Shown here: positions 20,201 to 29,534 of the stretch, one piece after another
Layout: the number at the start of each line of letters is the position of its first letter
How positions within the stretch are numbered: position 1 is the stretch's first letter
From: Vibrio galatheae
Lineage (GTDB): Bacteria; Pseudomonadota; Gammaproteobacteria; Enterobacterales; Vibrionaceae
Assembly (NCBI RefSeq): GCF_000967545.1
Contig: NZ_JXXV01000027.1
Span: 1 to 64,000 of the forward strand
Length of the DNA: 64,000 nt
Direction: 5' to 3'
Program-made: the position numbers and the translations under genes
The notes under the pieces: generated by a model
Database searches by the model: none
Seen by the model: the letters and a program-made list of their open reading frames with translations, nothing else
Told to the model about the DNA's origin: nothing

Positions 20201-21007
20201 GTCGAAGAGCTACCACCAAGTGCGGTCGGTGTGTCAAAAGATCAGGTTATCCTTGATGAGCAACTCCAACCAGTTGATAAAGAGAGTTCCGTGCCATTTA
20301 CCGTCCAATCCAATATTAATATCAAAATTGGTGATGACTTTAAGCTCTCTGCTTTTGGTTTAGAGGGGGGATTAGTCGGTAACCTCAATGTTGCACAGAA
20401 AGATAAAGGCCCATTTGTCACGGGTGAAGTTAACATTACTGATGGCTCGTACCGCTCATTTGGCCAAGACTTGTTGATTGAAGAAGGTAAGGTGCTGATG
20501 AATGGTCCAGTCGATCAACCTTATCTGCAGATCACAGCGATTCGTAATCCGGACAATACGCAAGATGATGTTACGGCGGGGGTTAAAGTGACAGGGCCTG
20601 TAAGCGAACCAACTGTGGCGATTTTCTCCGACCCTGCGATGGCGCAGGCGAATGCGCTTTCTTACTTACTGCGAGGTCAAGACATTGATGGCGAAGCGGG
20701 TGGCAGTGCAATGACAACGACCTTAATTGGCCTTAGTCTCGCGAAAAGTGGTCGAGTGGTGGGAGAGATTGGCCAAGCATTTGGTGTGCAAGATCTACAA
20801 CTGGATACCGCAGGCTCGGGTGATGATTCTCAGGTGACAGTAAGCGGCTATATTTTACCCGGGTTACAAGTCAAGTACGGAGTCGGTATATTTGACTCGG
20901 TTGGCGAGTTCACGGTGCGCTATCGCCTAATGCAAGACCTCTACTTAGAGGCCGTGTCTGGGGTAGATAGTGCTGTTGATTTGCTTTATCAATTTGAATT
21001 CGATTAA
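17243..21007 (+). CDS. tamB: Translocation and assembly module subunit TamB
   Basis: Very large (1254-residue) AsmA-like protein that bridges the periplasm from an N-terminal inner-membrane anchor (residues about 10-33) to TamA. The body is a long repetitive beta-taco of amphipathic strands forming a hydrophobic groove. The C-terminal DUF490 (TamB) domain is clear: VTGEVNITDGSYRSFGQDLL, LNGP-like turns, SDPAMAQANALSYLLRGQD and the terminal FTVRYRLMQDLYLEAVSG. A Ser/Glu/Pro-rich linker at residues about 112-135 is a local feature. It overlaps tamA by four bases. The length is normal for the family. Confidence 0.95.
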   Translation: MIRIVIKWSKWLSYSFLLLLLSVFIAVGVLLFTQPGLNLALWASEKFVPQLKVESGQGAIFPRFTLNNVAYQDETLQLDTQLKSITLAVNAACFTEPSVCVDELAIDGVSLSMPQLPESPDESEPTESSSSGKVTSPIPIELSRLALTDINLDILGHQISWDSFTSGASLQGNRLRVNKTRLVTLWVKLADSASSPAEPEPEQTQTNKAKEIVLPAIQLPLQIELVRLDINDFKLEQATPIIVNHLGLAANAKGYKVDVKTLELDMPQVVAQLHTAVELRGEYPLALALDATVKEEIAAGQKLSLQAQGSVADLALSAQFSGLAKGDLVAKLAPLKPELPFDIQLTKADVQWPLIGEGDYSAAIERFTAQGSLEGYRLDLMADLKGKQLPDVALAVEGKGDLSQIELSKADIATLGGTISGDLMANWQSPINWAANLTLQHIQPGLQWSETEGDISGAFSTTGRLTQQGGWQVDVPQLNIDGVLRGYPLNIAGSLTAADVTGNNELRVQTPQLVLAHGPNSIKAQGELNKKWRMDLAINFPDLIKTVPELKGRVVGDVSLRGDFQQPQVGVNLVANSIDWRKQAQVKQISLTGDVTPLPAPGGTLSVKVNKAQYQDYLVDRAQLDFSGSEQQHRLTLDVNSNIASTSLALSGALTQKPQLQWQGKLERMLLSSQQGEWRLNKPTALGFEQATQQISVASHCWLQANSSLCLEKSIKVGKSGEATVTLDQFDFEQIKAFLPKETQLVGQVGAKVWAKWGQDIAPHLTANVVLPKGQVTQQLEQPLKIGWEGVTVNAELADNKLHADWLLDVTDNGDVSGNATIPDVLSEDKKIDGRLKLSTFNLDFLAPLFGEFSRLESNISSDLTINGPVLQPKVNGSFVVDDIVVEGEISPVEVDSGRIAINFSGYEATLASVLQTPDGKLEVSGDADWHNLKDWNAKLRVFAEELLVNIPPMVKLKVQPDMTIAASPSLATIDGTIDLPWGRIVVEELPPSAVGVSKDQVILDEQLQPVDKESSVPFTVQSNINIKIGDDFKLSAFGLEGGLVGNLNVAQKDKGPFVTGEVNITDGSYRSFGQDLLIEEGKVLMNGPVDQPYLQITAIRNPDNTQDDVTAGVKVTGPVSEPTVAIFSDPAMAQANALSYLLRGQDIDGEAGGSAMTTTLIGLSLAKSGRVVGEIGQAFGVQDLQLDTAGSGDDSQVTVSGYILPGLQVKYGVGIFDSVGEFTVRYRLMQDLYLEAVSGVDSAVDLLYQFEFD

Positions 21008-21069
21008 GCGTTGGCTTCTGCGCTAAACGATCAATGCAATAAACCTACACATCGAAAGGAGTCGATGCG

Positions 21070-21417
21070 ATGCAGCAATTAGTTTTTGTCTACGGGACGC
21101 TTCGCTACGGTCAGGTGAACCATTATTTACTCGAACAATCGCAGTGGCTTGGTAACCATGCTACCCCGCCTATTTATGCTCTTTATGATCTTGGCGCTTA
21201 TCCAGCCGTAATAGAAGGACACAGCGTTATTTATGGTGAAGTCTATCAAGTCGATGAGCATACGTTGCAGCAACTTGATTTATTGGAAGATGTTCCCGTA
21301 ACTTATCGCAGAGAGCAGGTTGAAACACCATTTGGACCCGCTTGGATGTATGTATATCAACAGAGCAACCAACTTGATGTGTTGATATCTTCAGGCGATT
21401 GGTGTCAAAAGGTGTAA
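21070..21417 (+). CDS. ytfP: YtfP, gamma-glutamylcyclotransferase-like protein
   Basis: 115-residue cytoplasmic protein with the GGCT-like (AIG2) fold. The N-terminal FVYGTLRYGQVNHYLL motif forms the substrate loop, and the acidic residue expected in catalysis probably lies in DLLEDVPVTYRRE. Real substrates of bacterial YtfP are not established, so cyclotransferase activity is a family inference. AAAGGAG precedes the ATG by about eight bases. It lies 62 bases after tamB on the same strand, its usual place, and may be transcribed with tamAB. Confidence 0.9.
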   Translation: MQQLVFVYGTLRYGQVNHYLLEQSQWLGNHATPPIYALYDLGAYPAVIEGHSVIYGEVYQVDEHTLQQLDLLEDVPVTYRREQVETPFGPAWMYVYQQSNQLDVLISSGDWCQKV

Positions 21418-21473
21418 TACTTAGAGGGTACGCTTTGCTCGAGCAATAGAGTGAAGTGACTAAGGAGAAAGCG

Positions 21474-21830
21474 ATGAAAACTAAACTGGCACTAATGAGT
21501 TTGTTGTTAGCTGGGTGCACATCGATGCCACCTCCTACGAGTAGTGTCGAAGGTGACTGGTTAGATTATGGAAAGCTGCGCGCAGAGCAAGGCTTGTTAA
21601 AACAATCTGAGCAGAAGTTAACGAAACTCGATGATGATGGTGTGTTGAATTCACAACTTTACCTTGCATACTCAAATGGTTATGAGCAGGGGCGCGCAAC
21701 CTATTGCTCACAAAACGCTTACATGCTTGGTGTGACAGGTAAGCCGTATTTAGGCATATGTGATAGGTTGGATCCATTCTTTCAGCAAGATTACAACTCT
21801 GGCAGAAGCTCCACCGCAGGGTCTATATAA
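21474..21830 (+). CDS. DUF2799 family lipoprotein
   Basis: 118-residue predicted lipoprotein. A short signal ends in the lipobox LLLAGC, so Cys17 would be lipidated; the following Thr-Ser does not give an Asp+2 inner-membrane retention signal, so an outer-membrane location is likely. The mature part fits DUF2799, with WLDYGKLRAEQG near its start and the repeated Gly-Arg/Tyr-Cys region GYEQGRATYCSQNAYMLGVT. The function is unknown. TAAGGAG precedes the ATG at 21474; an upstream in-frame start at 21456 would break the signal. It lies 56 bases after ytfP and is closed by a terminator. Confidence 0.82.
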   Translation: MKTKLALMSLLLAGCTSMPPPTSSVEGDWLDYGKLRAEQGLLKQSEQKLTKLDDDGVLNSQLYLAYSNGYEQGRATYCSQNAYMLGVTGKPYLGICDRLDPFFQQDYNSGRSSTAGSI

Positions 21831-21860
21831 TAAAAGAGTCGCGTATTCGCGACTCTTTTT
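21830..21860. terminator. Bidirectional terminator between the lipoprotein gene and fbp
   Basis: Perfect 12-bp stem AAAAGAGTCGCG/CGCGACTCTTTT (21832-21859) with a TATT loop. It has a T-run on the plus strand and TTTTA on the minus strand, and serves the convergent genes on each side. Confidence 0.93.
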
Positions 21861-21878
21861 TACTTCTACCGATCTCGA

Positions 21879-23198
<1,320 letters not shown>

Positions 23199-24551
23199 AT
23201 GCATATTCATATTTTGGGGATTTGTGGCACCTTCATGGGTGGCGCAGCAGTGTTAGCGCGTCAATTGGGGCATAAAGTCACAGGCAGTGATGCCAACGTT
23301 TATCCACCAATGAGCACTCTTTTAGAGTCTCAAGGTATTGAAATCATAGAAGGCTTTGATCCTAAACAATTGGATCCGGCACCTGATCTAGTCGTGATTG
23401 GTAACGCCATGAGTCGCGGCAACCCTTGCGTCGAATACGTACTCAATAGCAATTTACGCTACACCTCCGGCCCGCAATGGTTGCAAGAGTTTTTACTGCA
23501 TGACCGTTGGGTGCTGGCTGTTGCGGGAACTCACGGAAAAACAACAACATCAAGTATGTTAGCTTGGATATTGGAAGACTGCGGCTATCAACCAGGATTT
23601 CTGGTTGGGGGGGTGCTCGGTAACTTCGGTATTTCAGCCCGTCTCGGTGAAAGTATGTTTTTTGTTGTTGAAGCTGATGAATATGACAGTGCTTTTTTTG
23701 ACAAACGTTCTAAGTTCGTTCACTACCACCCTCGCACACTGGTAATGAATAATTTAGAGTTTGACCACGCGGATATTTTTGATGACCTTGAAGCGATTAA
23801 GCGTCAATTCCACCACTTAGTCCGCACCGTTCCGGGGAATGGTCGACTGTTTGCTCCTAAGCAAGATGCAGCGCTGCAAGATGTTCTTGAGCGCGGTTGC
23901 TGGAGCGAAATGGAGTTTAGTGGTGAAAACGGCGATTGGCAGGCCGAGAAAATCCAAATTGATGGCTCGCAGTTCAAAGTGCTATTCCAAGGTGAGCTCA
24001 TTGGTACCGTTAACTGGGATCTCGTTGGTGATCATAATGTTGATAATGCTTTGATGGCGATAGCGGCGGCACGTCACGTTGGTGTGACACCTGATCTCGC
24101 GTGTCAGTCGCTGGCGAAATTTATCAATACCAAGCGTCGCCTAGAATTAAAAGGTGAGGTGAATGGCGTCACCGTTTACGATGATTTTGCCCATCACCCA
24201 ACGGCAATTGAACTGACCTTAGGTGGTTTGCGTAATAAGGTCGGCAATGACAGAATCATAGCGGTACTTGAACCTCGCAGTGCCACTATGAAGCGCGGTG
24301 TGCACAAAAATACGCTAGCGGCAGCCTTGCAAGCTGCAGATGCTGTGTTCCTCTATCAGCCAGAGTCGATTGACTGGTCTGTTGAAGAGATTGCTGCTCA
24401 GTGCCAGCAGCATGCCCAAACCGCGAATCGTGTTGATCAGTTGGTGGATGATATCGTTGCCAACGTCAGCTCTGGTGACCACATATTAGTCATGAGTAAC
24501 GGCGGTTTTGAAGGTATTCACGATAAGCTGCTGGCAAAGCTAGCCCAATAG
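23199..24551 (+). CDS. mpl: Murein tripeptide ligase Mpl
   Basis: Recycles cell-wall peptides by joining L-Ala-gamma-D-Glu-meso-DAP to UDP-MurNAc in the cytoplasm. It has 450 residues and the three Mur-ligase domains: an N-terminal UDP-binding domain (HIHILGICGTFMGG), the central ATPase with P-loop GTHGKTTTSS near residue 110, and a C-terminal domain with DDFAHHPTAIELTLGGLR. The N-terminal ICGTFMGG pattern separates Mpl from MurC. It is divergent from fbp, as in many gammaproteobacteria, and is followed after 14 bases by ubiX. No strong ribosome site is seen. Confidence 0.95.
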   Translation: MHIHILGICGTFMGGAAVLARQLGHKVTGSDANVYPPMSTLLESQGIEIIEGFDPKQLDPAPDLVVIGNAMSRGNPCVEYVLNSNLRYTSGPQWLQEFLLHDRWVLAVAGTHGKTTTSSMLAWILEDCGYQPGFLVGGVLGNFGISARLGESMFFVVEADEYDSAFFDKRSKFVHYHPRTLVMNNLEFDHADIFDDLEAIKRQFHHLVRTVPGNGRLFAPKQDAALQDVLERGCWSEMEFSGENGDWQAEKIQIDGSQFKVLFQGELIGTVNWDLVGDHNVDNALMAIAAARHVGVTPDLACQSLAKFINTKRRLELKGEVNGVTVYDDFAHHPTAIELTLGGLRNKVGNDRIIAVLEPRSATMKRGVHKNTLAAALQAADAVFLYQPESIDWSVEEIAAQCQQHAQTANRVDQLVDDIVANVSSGDHILVMSNGGFEGIHDKLLAKLAQ

Positions 24552-24565
24552 TGTAGTTATTGATT

Positions 24566-25192
24566 ATGAGTAAACAACAGAAAGCCATTACCTTAGCCTT
24601 TACCGGCGCTTCAGGTGCGCCTTACGGTTTGCGTTTGCTAGAATGCCTGCTGGTCGCTGAGTATCAAGTCTATCTTCTTATCTCATCTGCCGCGCGGGTT
24701 GTTCTCGCTACTGAGCATGGTCTTAAATTGCCCGCGAACCCAGATGCGGCCAAGCAAGCTTTGGTTGCACAGCTCAATTGTGATCCAGATAAGCTGGTGG
24801 TATGTGGTAAAGATGACTGGTTTTCTCCTGTCGCTTCAGGGTCTGCCGCGCCGAAGCAGATGGTTGTGTGCCCTTGCTCTGCCGGAAGTGTCGCCGCGAT
24901 TGCCCACGGAATGTCTGATAACTTGATTGAACGCGCTGCAGATGTCGTGATGAAAGAACGTGGTCAGTTAGTGCTTGTGGTGCGTGAAACGCCCTTTTCA
25001 ACGCTCCATTTAGAGAACATGCATAAGTTGTCACAGATGGGAGTGACTATCATGCCCGCCGCACCTGGGTTTTATCATCAACCTCAATCCATCGAAGATT
25101 TGGTCGACTTTATGGTGGCGCGTATTCTTGATCACCTTGGTGTTGAACAGGGACTAGTGCCGCGCTGGGGTTATGACTCTCGCCATATATGA
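24566..25192 (+). CDS. ubiX: Flavin prenyltransferase UbiX
   Basis: Attaches a dimethylallyl group to FMN to make the prenyl-FMN cofactor required by the UbiD decarboxylase of ubiquinone synthesis. It has 208 residues from the ATG at 24566; a TTG two codons upstream is also in frame. Family motifs are [17 protein letters not shown] at the FMN site, [25 protein letters not shown], and [19 protein letters not shown] with the conserved Arg-Glu. It follows mpl by 14 bases and is likely co-transcribed with it. No ubiD is found in the window. Confidence 0.95.
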   Translation: MSKQQKAITLAFTGASGAPYGLRLLECLLVAEYQVYLLISSAARVVLATEHGLKLPANPDAAKQALVAQLNCDPDKLVVCGKDDWFSPVASGSAAPKQMVVCPCSAGSVAAIAHGMSDNLIERAADVVMKERGQLVLVVRETPFSTLHLENMHKLSQMGVTIMPAAPGFYHQPQSIEDLVDFMVARILDHLGVEQGLVPRWGYDSRHI

Positions 25193-25268
25193 CGCAGCAT
25201 GCGAATGACGAATGTGTCTATATTTGGGGATGGCTATTGGATTTCAATAATATTACAATTTGAGTGTT

Positions 25269-25375
25269 ACTCATCGGGGAGCTATTAATCTGACTTATTG
25301 TTAGCGATTGCTGAGATCGAGCCTTGCTCGGGACCCGTGTACCTGAACCAGATAATGCTGGCGTAGGAATTGAGT
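25269..25375 (+). promoter_or_regulatory. TPP riboswitch (THI element)
   Basis: The conserved TPP-aptamer elements occur in order: GGGGAGC (about 25276-25282), GCTGAGAT, GGGACCCG, ACCTGAACCAGATAATGCTG and GCGTAGGAA. The closing helix P1 pairs ACTCA (25269-25273) with TGAGT (25371-25375). It lies 58 bases before the thiB start, so thiamine pyrophosphate is expected to shut off the thiBPQ importer. No intrinsic terminator is evident after it; control may be at translation initiation. Confidence 0.95.
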
Positions 25376-25432
25376 TTGGATTTTTGGTCCGTTTCTCAAC
25401 CCTGTGCCGCTCACACATGGAGAGAGCGAGCA

Positions 25433-26440
25433 GTGAAAAACACTCTAAACACCCTTTCGGCTAGTACCTTAGCAATTGCCATTCTATCTTCATTTTCTGC
25501 TATAGCTGCAGAAAAAACTCTGACTGTATATACCTATGACTCTTTTGCTGCTGACTGGGGGCCGGGTCCTAGCGTAGAAAAAGCATTCGAAGCCCAATGT
25601 GGCTGCGAGCTTAACTTTGTCGCACTTGATGATGGTGTCTCAATTCTTAATCGTCTGCGTTTGGAAGGGGAAAACACTAAAGCCGATATCGTGCTTGGCT
25701 TAGACAACAATCTGATGGCTGAAGCGAAAAAAACTGGCTTGTTAGCCAAGCATAGCGTTGATACCAGCAAAGTCAGTTTGCCTAATGGTTGGAGCGACAA
25801 TACGTTTGTTCCGTATGACTTTGGTTATTTCGCTTTTGTTTACAACAAAGAAAAGCTGGTTAATCCACCGAAAAGCTTGAAAGAGCTGGTGGAGTCTCGT
25901 GACGATCTTAAAGTGATCTATCAAGATCCACGTACGTCTACTCCAGGCCAAGGTTTGATGCTATGGATGAAGTCAGTTTATGGCGATCAGGCAGTAAATG
26001 CGTGGCAAAACCTGGCTAAGAAAACGGTCACCGTGACCAAAGGCTGGTCTGAAGCCTACTCTATGTTCTTAGAAGGAGAGTCGGATTTAGTTCTGTCTTA
26101 TACCACTTCTCCGGTCTATCACTTGATCGCAGAAAGCGACAGTAAATACGCTGCTGCTGACTTTGCTGAAGGTCACTACACTCAAGTCGAAGTAGCGGCA
26201 AAAGTTAAGTCGTCTGCCAATCAAGCATTGGCCGATGAGTTTATGAGTTTTATCCTTAGTGATGAGTTCCAATCTGCCATGCCAACGGGCAACTGGATGT
26301 ACCCAGTGACAGATATTGCCTTACCGCAAGGTTATGAAACATTGACGGTACCTACTAAAGCGTTGGCGTTTAGCCCTGATGACATTGCCGATAACCGCAA
26401 GCTTTGGATTCGTGAATGGCAAAATGCGCTTACTTTCTAG
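25433..26440 (+). CDS. thiB: Thiamine-binding periplasmic protein ThiB
   Basis: Substrate-binding protein of the thiamine/TPP ABC importer. It has 335 residues from a GTG start at 25433, with GGAGAGAG as ribosome site. Starting there gives a clean signal peptide (VKNTLNTLSASTLAIAILSS, cleavage after AIAA). Upstream in-frame codons lie within the riboswitch and are rejected as starts. The mature protein opens with KTLTVYTYDSFAADWGPGPS, the hallmark of the ThiB/TbpA family, and contains the ligand-contacting YDFGYFAFVYNKE and GWSEAYSMFLEGESDLVLSY regions (quoted in part). It is the first gene of the operon thiB-thiP-thiQ. Confidence 0.95.
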   Translation: MKNTLNTLSASTLAIAILSSFSAIAAEKTLTVYTYDSFAADWGPGPSVEKAFEAQCGCELNFVALDDGVSILNRLRLEGENTKADIVLGLDNNLMAEAKKTGLLAKHSVDTSKVSLPNGWSDNTFVPYDFGYFAFVYNKEKLVNPPKSLKELVESRDDLKVIYQDPRTSTPGQGLMLWMKSVYGDQAVNAWQNLAKKTVTVTKGWSEAYSMFLEGESDLVLSYTTSPVYHLIAESDSKYAAADFAEGHYTQVEVAAKVKSSANQALADEFMSFILSDEFQSAMPTGNWMYPVTDIALPQGYETLTVPTKALAFSPDDIADNRKLWIREWQNALTF

Positions 26441-26449
26441 GACAATCTT

Positions 26450-28054
26450 TTGCATAGTACGCCCAAAATAGGCTTATGGGTCGCGATTGGTATCGCGACC
26501 TTTGTCGTTTGTACTCTTGGTGCTCTGATTATCAACGCTCCTTCGCTGGCAGTTGGTCAGATATGGAACGATCCCTATTATCAGCATGTAACCAAGTTCA
26601 GCTTCTACCAATCTTTTCTCTCAGCATTGCTCAGCGTTGGTTTCGCGCTTCCTGTCGCCCATGCTCTGTCTCGGCGTCAGTTTATCGGTAAATCCTTATT
26701 GCTGAAGCTGTTTGCGACGACCTTGGTTTTGCCTGTCCTTGTCGGAGTATTTGGCCTGTTGGCGATTTACGGCAATAGCGGATTGGTTGCCCAGTTGTTT
26801 AACTATCTAGATAGCAAGTTGCCATTTTCGATCTATGGTTTAAACGGAATACTCATTGCCCACGTGTTCTTTAACTTACCCTATGCGACTCGATTGTTAC
26901 TCCAATCGCTTGAAGCTATCCCGCAAGAACAGCACAAGTTGTGCGCGCACCTTGGTATGGGGCACTGGGATAAGTTTCGTTGGGTTGAGTGGCCCAGGCT
27001 TCGTCAGCAATTACCTCATGTGACTGGTTTAGTCTTTATGCTCTGCTTCACTAGCTTTGCCACTGTAATGGCGCTAGGCGGTGGCCCCAAGTCAACCACG
27101 ATTGAACTGGCAATTTACCAAGCGATTAAGTTTGATTTCGATTTACAAGCAGGAGCACTGCTCGCAATCTGGCAAATGCTTTTGTGTGGCACGATGGCGT
27201 TGGCAATCCAGCGTCTCGCCAAGCCAATGTCGGTAGCGTCGGGTTCTCAGGCGACGACGAGCTATTTGGTTAGAGACAGTATCGCTTCCAAATGTTGGGA
27301 TTGGGGATGGATCACTGGATCAATTTTGCTCGTCATCCCGCCACTATTGATGGTGATGGTAAGTGGCATCAATTTACAAGCCCTCGATGTGTTCAGCGAC
27401 AGTCGCTTTTGGCAGGCATTATCGGCATCGATCAAAGTGGCCACTATGGCGAGTGCGATTGCTGTTGTTACGGGTGTCAGCATCTTAATCACCAGTCGTC
27501 GCTGGCGACTCAATGCTCAAACGCGAAAAGCGGATCATATTGAGCTAATCGGCACTATTATCTTAGTCACACCGGGATTAGTCATCTCAACAGGGTTGTT
27601 TCTCTTGCTGCTCTCTTTTACTGATGTATTCAGCCTAGCCTTTGTGGTCGTCGTTGTCGTTAACGCTTTAATGGGCTTACCTTATGTGATTAAGACCCTT
27701 GCTCAGCCAATGTTACATGTTGAGCAGCAATACCAATATTTGTGCGCCAGTTTAGGTATCAAAGGCTGGAATCGATTTAAAGTTGTTGAGTGGAAGGCGT
27801 TGAAAAAGCCCATCGCGCATGCATTTGCCATTAGTTTTATGTTTGCCATTGGCGATCTAAGTGCGATTGCTCTGTTTGGCAGTCAAGAATTTCGCACCTT
27901 ACCCTTGTATCTGTTTCAATTGCTCGGCAGCTATCAAATGGAGTCGGCGGCCGTTGTCTCCGTTACCCTACTATTGCTCAGCATCGGTTGCTTCACGCTG
28001 ATTGAAACCTTGTTAAATGCTAATTCTAAGGGGCACCATGCTGACCTTAAGTGA
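26450..28054 (+). CDS. thiP: Thiamine ABC transporter permease ThiP
   Basis: Inner-membrane permease, 534 residues, with two fused copies of the six-helix BPD permease domain (about residues 40-255 and 310-525). Each ends with an EAA-type loop; the first is HLGMGHWDKFRWVEWPRLRQ and the second SLGIKGWNRFKVVEWKALKK. The start is TTG at 26450: AGGA lies about eight bases before it, and no ATG or GTG is in frame before the first helix. Rare TTG use may limit its translation relative to thiB. It follows thiB after nine bases and overlaps thiQ by 17. Confidence 0.94.
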   Translation: MHSTPKIGLWVAIGIATFVVCTLGALIINAPSLAVGQIWNDPYYQHVTKFSFYQSFLSALLSVGFALPVAHALSRRQFIGKSLLLKLFATTLVLPVLVGVFGLLAIYGNSGLVAQLFNYLDSKLPFSIYGLNGILIAHVFFNLPYATRLLLQSLEAIPQEQHKLCAHLGMGHWDKFRWVEWPRLRQQLPHVTGLVFMLCFTSFATVMALGGGPKSTTIELAIYQAIKFDFDLQAGALLAIWQMLLCGTMALAIQRLAKPMSVASGSQATTSYLVRDSIASKCWDWGWITGSILLVIPPLLMVMVSGINLQALDVFSDSRFWQALSASIKVATMASAIAVVTGVSILITSRRWRLNAQTRKADHIELIGTIILVTPGLVISTGLFLLLLSFTDVFSLAFVVVVVVNALMGLPYVIKTLAQPMLHVEQQYQYLCASLGIKGWNRFKVVEWKALKKPIAHAFAISFMFAIGDLSAIALFGSQEFRTLPLYLFQLLGSYQMESAAVVSVTLLLLSIGCFTLIETLLNANSKGHHADLK

Positions 28055-28754
28055 TGTTGACTACTACTACCATGATGAATTGTTTCACTTTGATGCGACT
28101 ATCAGACCTCGGTCGATAGTCGCATTGATGGGGCCGAGTGGCGCTGGTAAATCGACTCTGTTAGCGCTTATTGCTGGTTTTATTGAGCCTGCGCGAGGAC
28201 GAATTGAAGTTAATGGGCAAAATATCCTTGGTCAAGCACCTTATCAACGACCGTTTGCTATCTTGTTCCAAGAGCATAATTTATTTGCTCATTTAACCGT
28301 TCGCCAGAACATTAGTCTGGGGTTAGATCCAAGCTTGAAATTGACCTTAGAGCAACAAAAAATGGTTGAGTATGCCGCTCAGCAGGTGGGTATAGAGGCG
28401 TATCTCAACCGTTTGCCCGAGCAGCTTTCGGGAGGCCAGCGTCAAAGGGTTGCCCTAGCACGCTGTTTTGTTCAACCGCATCGTATTTGGCTTCTCGACG
28501 AGCCATTTTCTGCGCTTGATCCTATTTTGCGTGAAGAGATGTTGAACTTGGTCAAGTCTCTTGCCAGTGAAAGGGAAATAACGGTCGTGATGGTGACGCA
28601 CCATATAAGCGATGCCAATTCGATTGCGTCAGATTTTATCTTTGTCGCCAATGGGCAGGTTGAAGTGGCAGACAGTATAGAGATGTTGTCATCAAAGCAT
28701 GAAAACCAAGCCTTAAGTGACTTTGTTCGAGCGGGAGAGTCTCCATCTGCTTGA
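28038..28754 (+). CDS. thiQ: Thiamine ABC transporter ATPase ThiQ
   Basis: ATPase of the thiamine importer, 238 residues. Walker A is GPSGAGKST (about 31-39), the signature LSGGQRQRVALARC, Walker B IWLLDEPFSALDP, and the switch His lies in VVMVTHHISDA. The ATG at 28038 has AAGGGG seven bases upstream; an in-frame start at 28017 would lie further inside thiP and has no ribosome site. It overlaps the end of thiP, so translation is probably coupled. No plus-strand terminator follows directly; the hairpin at 28810 has no T-run in this direction. Confidence 0.95.
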   Translation: MLTLSDVDYYYHDELFHFDATIRPRSIVALMGPSGAGKSTLLALIAGFIEPARGRIEVNGQNILGQAPYQRPFAILFQEHNLFAHLTVRQNISLGLDPSLKLTLEQQKMVEYAAQQVGIEAYLNRLPEQLSGGQRQRVALARCFVQPHRIWLLDEPFSALDPILREEMLNLVKSLASEREITVVMVTHHISDANSIASDFIFVANGQVEVADSIEMLSSKHENQALSDFVRAGESPSA

Positions 28755-28792
28755 GCGTGATCAGGATTTTCAACTTTTCACACACTCCGTTA

Positions 28793-28838
28793 TTTGAAGA
28801 AAAAAAACAAAGGGTTGATGCTCTCACATCAACCCTTA
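28793..28838 (-). terminator. Intrinsic terminator of darP
   Basis: Perfect 11-bp stem AAGGGTTGATG/CATCAACCCTT (28810-28837) with a 6-base loop. On the minus strand it is followed by TTGTTTTTTTT, so it terminates darP after the repeat-containing 3' untranslated region. On the plus strand it lacks a T-run. Confidence 0.85.
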
Positions 28839-28843
28839 TAACT

Positions 28844-28899
28844 TTCTCGCTTCTCGCTTCTCGCTTCTCGCTTCTCGCTTCTCGCTTCTCGCTTCTCGC
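28844..28899. repeat. Perfect 7-bp x 8 tandem repeat
   Basis: Eight identical copies of TTCTCGC (GCGAGAA on the minus strand) run for 56 bases without a mismatch. The last base is also the final base of the darP stop codon, so the array occupies the start of the darP 3' untranslated region, between the stop and the terminator. Perfect identity implies recent expansion and probable copy-number variation between strains. Confidence 0.97.
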
Positions 28900-29426
28900 T
28901 AGATTTCTTCTTCGTTTAAAGCCTTGAGAATTTGGAAAATTTCACGCGACGCCTTGGCAGGCTTGCCTGATTTTTTCTCTTTTGCGGCCTGACGTGCAAG
29001 CTGACGTAAGCGCTGGCGATCTGCTGCTGGATAAAGCTCCATGATATCGTCGATAGCACTATCGCCTTCTTCTACGGCACGGTCGCGCAATTGTTCAATT
29101 TTGTGCAGTGCCGCTGTTGCTTGAGAGTGTTTGTTGCGCACCTTATCCAATGCCGCTTGGAGTGGCTCTGGATCTTCAAAGCGCATCAACTTACCAATAT
29201 ATTGAAGTTGGCGTCGACGCGCTTCATTTTTAAAACGTTGAGCATCTTTAATCGCTTCCGCGAGATCGTCACTGAGCGGGAATTTTTCCAACACAGAAGG
29301 CTTAAGGCTAACAAGCTCTTCGCCTAGCTTTTGCAGCTCTTCCATATCGCGTTTCATCTCGGTTTTGCTTACCCAGATGATCTCTTCCTCTTCTTCCCAT
29401 GGCGCTTTTTGATTCTTACGTGCCAT
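28899..29426 (-). CDS. darP: Ribosome biogenesis factor DarP (YjgA, DUF615)
   Basis: 175-residue, highly charged, helical protein that binds late 50S precursors and helps form the peptidyl-transferase centre. The DUF615 pattern is visible: [20 protein letters not shown], the [17 protein letters not shown] block and the C-terminal [15 protein letters not shown]. The length is normal. The ATG at 29426 is the obvious start. It is divergent from pmbA, the same arrangement as yjgA/pmbA in E. coli. The stop codon touches a perfect 7-bp tandem repeat array, so the mRNA tail is unusual. Confidence 0.94.
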   Translation of the reverse strand: MARKNQKAPWEEEEEIIWVSKTEMKRDMEELQKLGEELVSLKPSVLEKFPLSDDLAEAIKDAQRFKNEARRRQLQYIGKLMRFEDPEPLQAALDKVRNKHSQATAALHKIEQLRDRAVEEGDSAIDDIMELYPAADRQRLRQLARQAAKEKKSGKPAKASREIFQILKALNEEEI

Positions 29427-29534
29427 TTTTCTGCCTTAATTTGAACACCTATTTCTCTATTTTAACAAGAATCGTGGGGAGAAAGCGAAATTCTTGTTAT
29501 CCTAAAGACAATTGATCTTAAGAATAAAGAAAAT

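Noticed and set aside
28844..28899. Tandem 7-bp array considered as a CRISPR
   Set aside because: Units are contiguous, with no spacers, and only 7 bp long; it is a simple tandem repeat.
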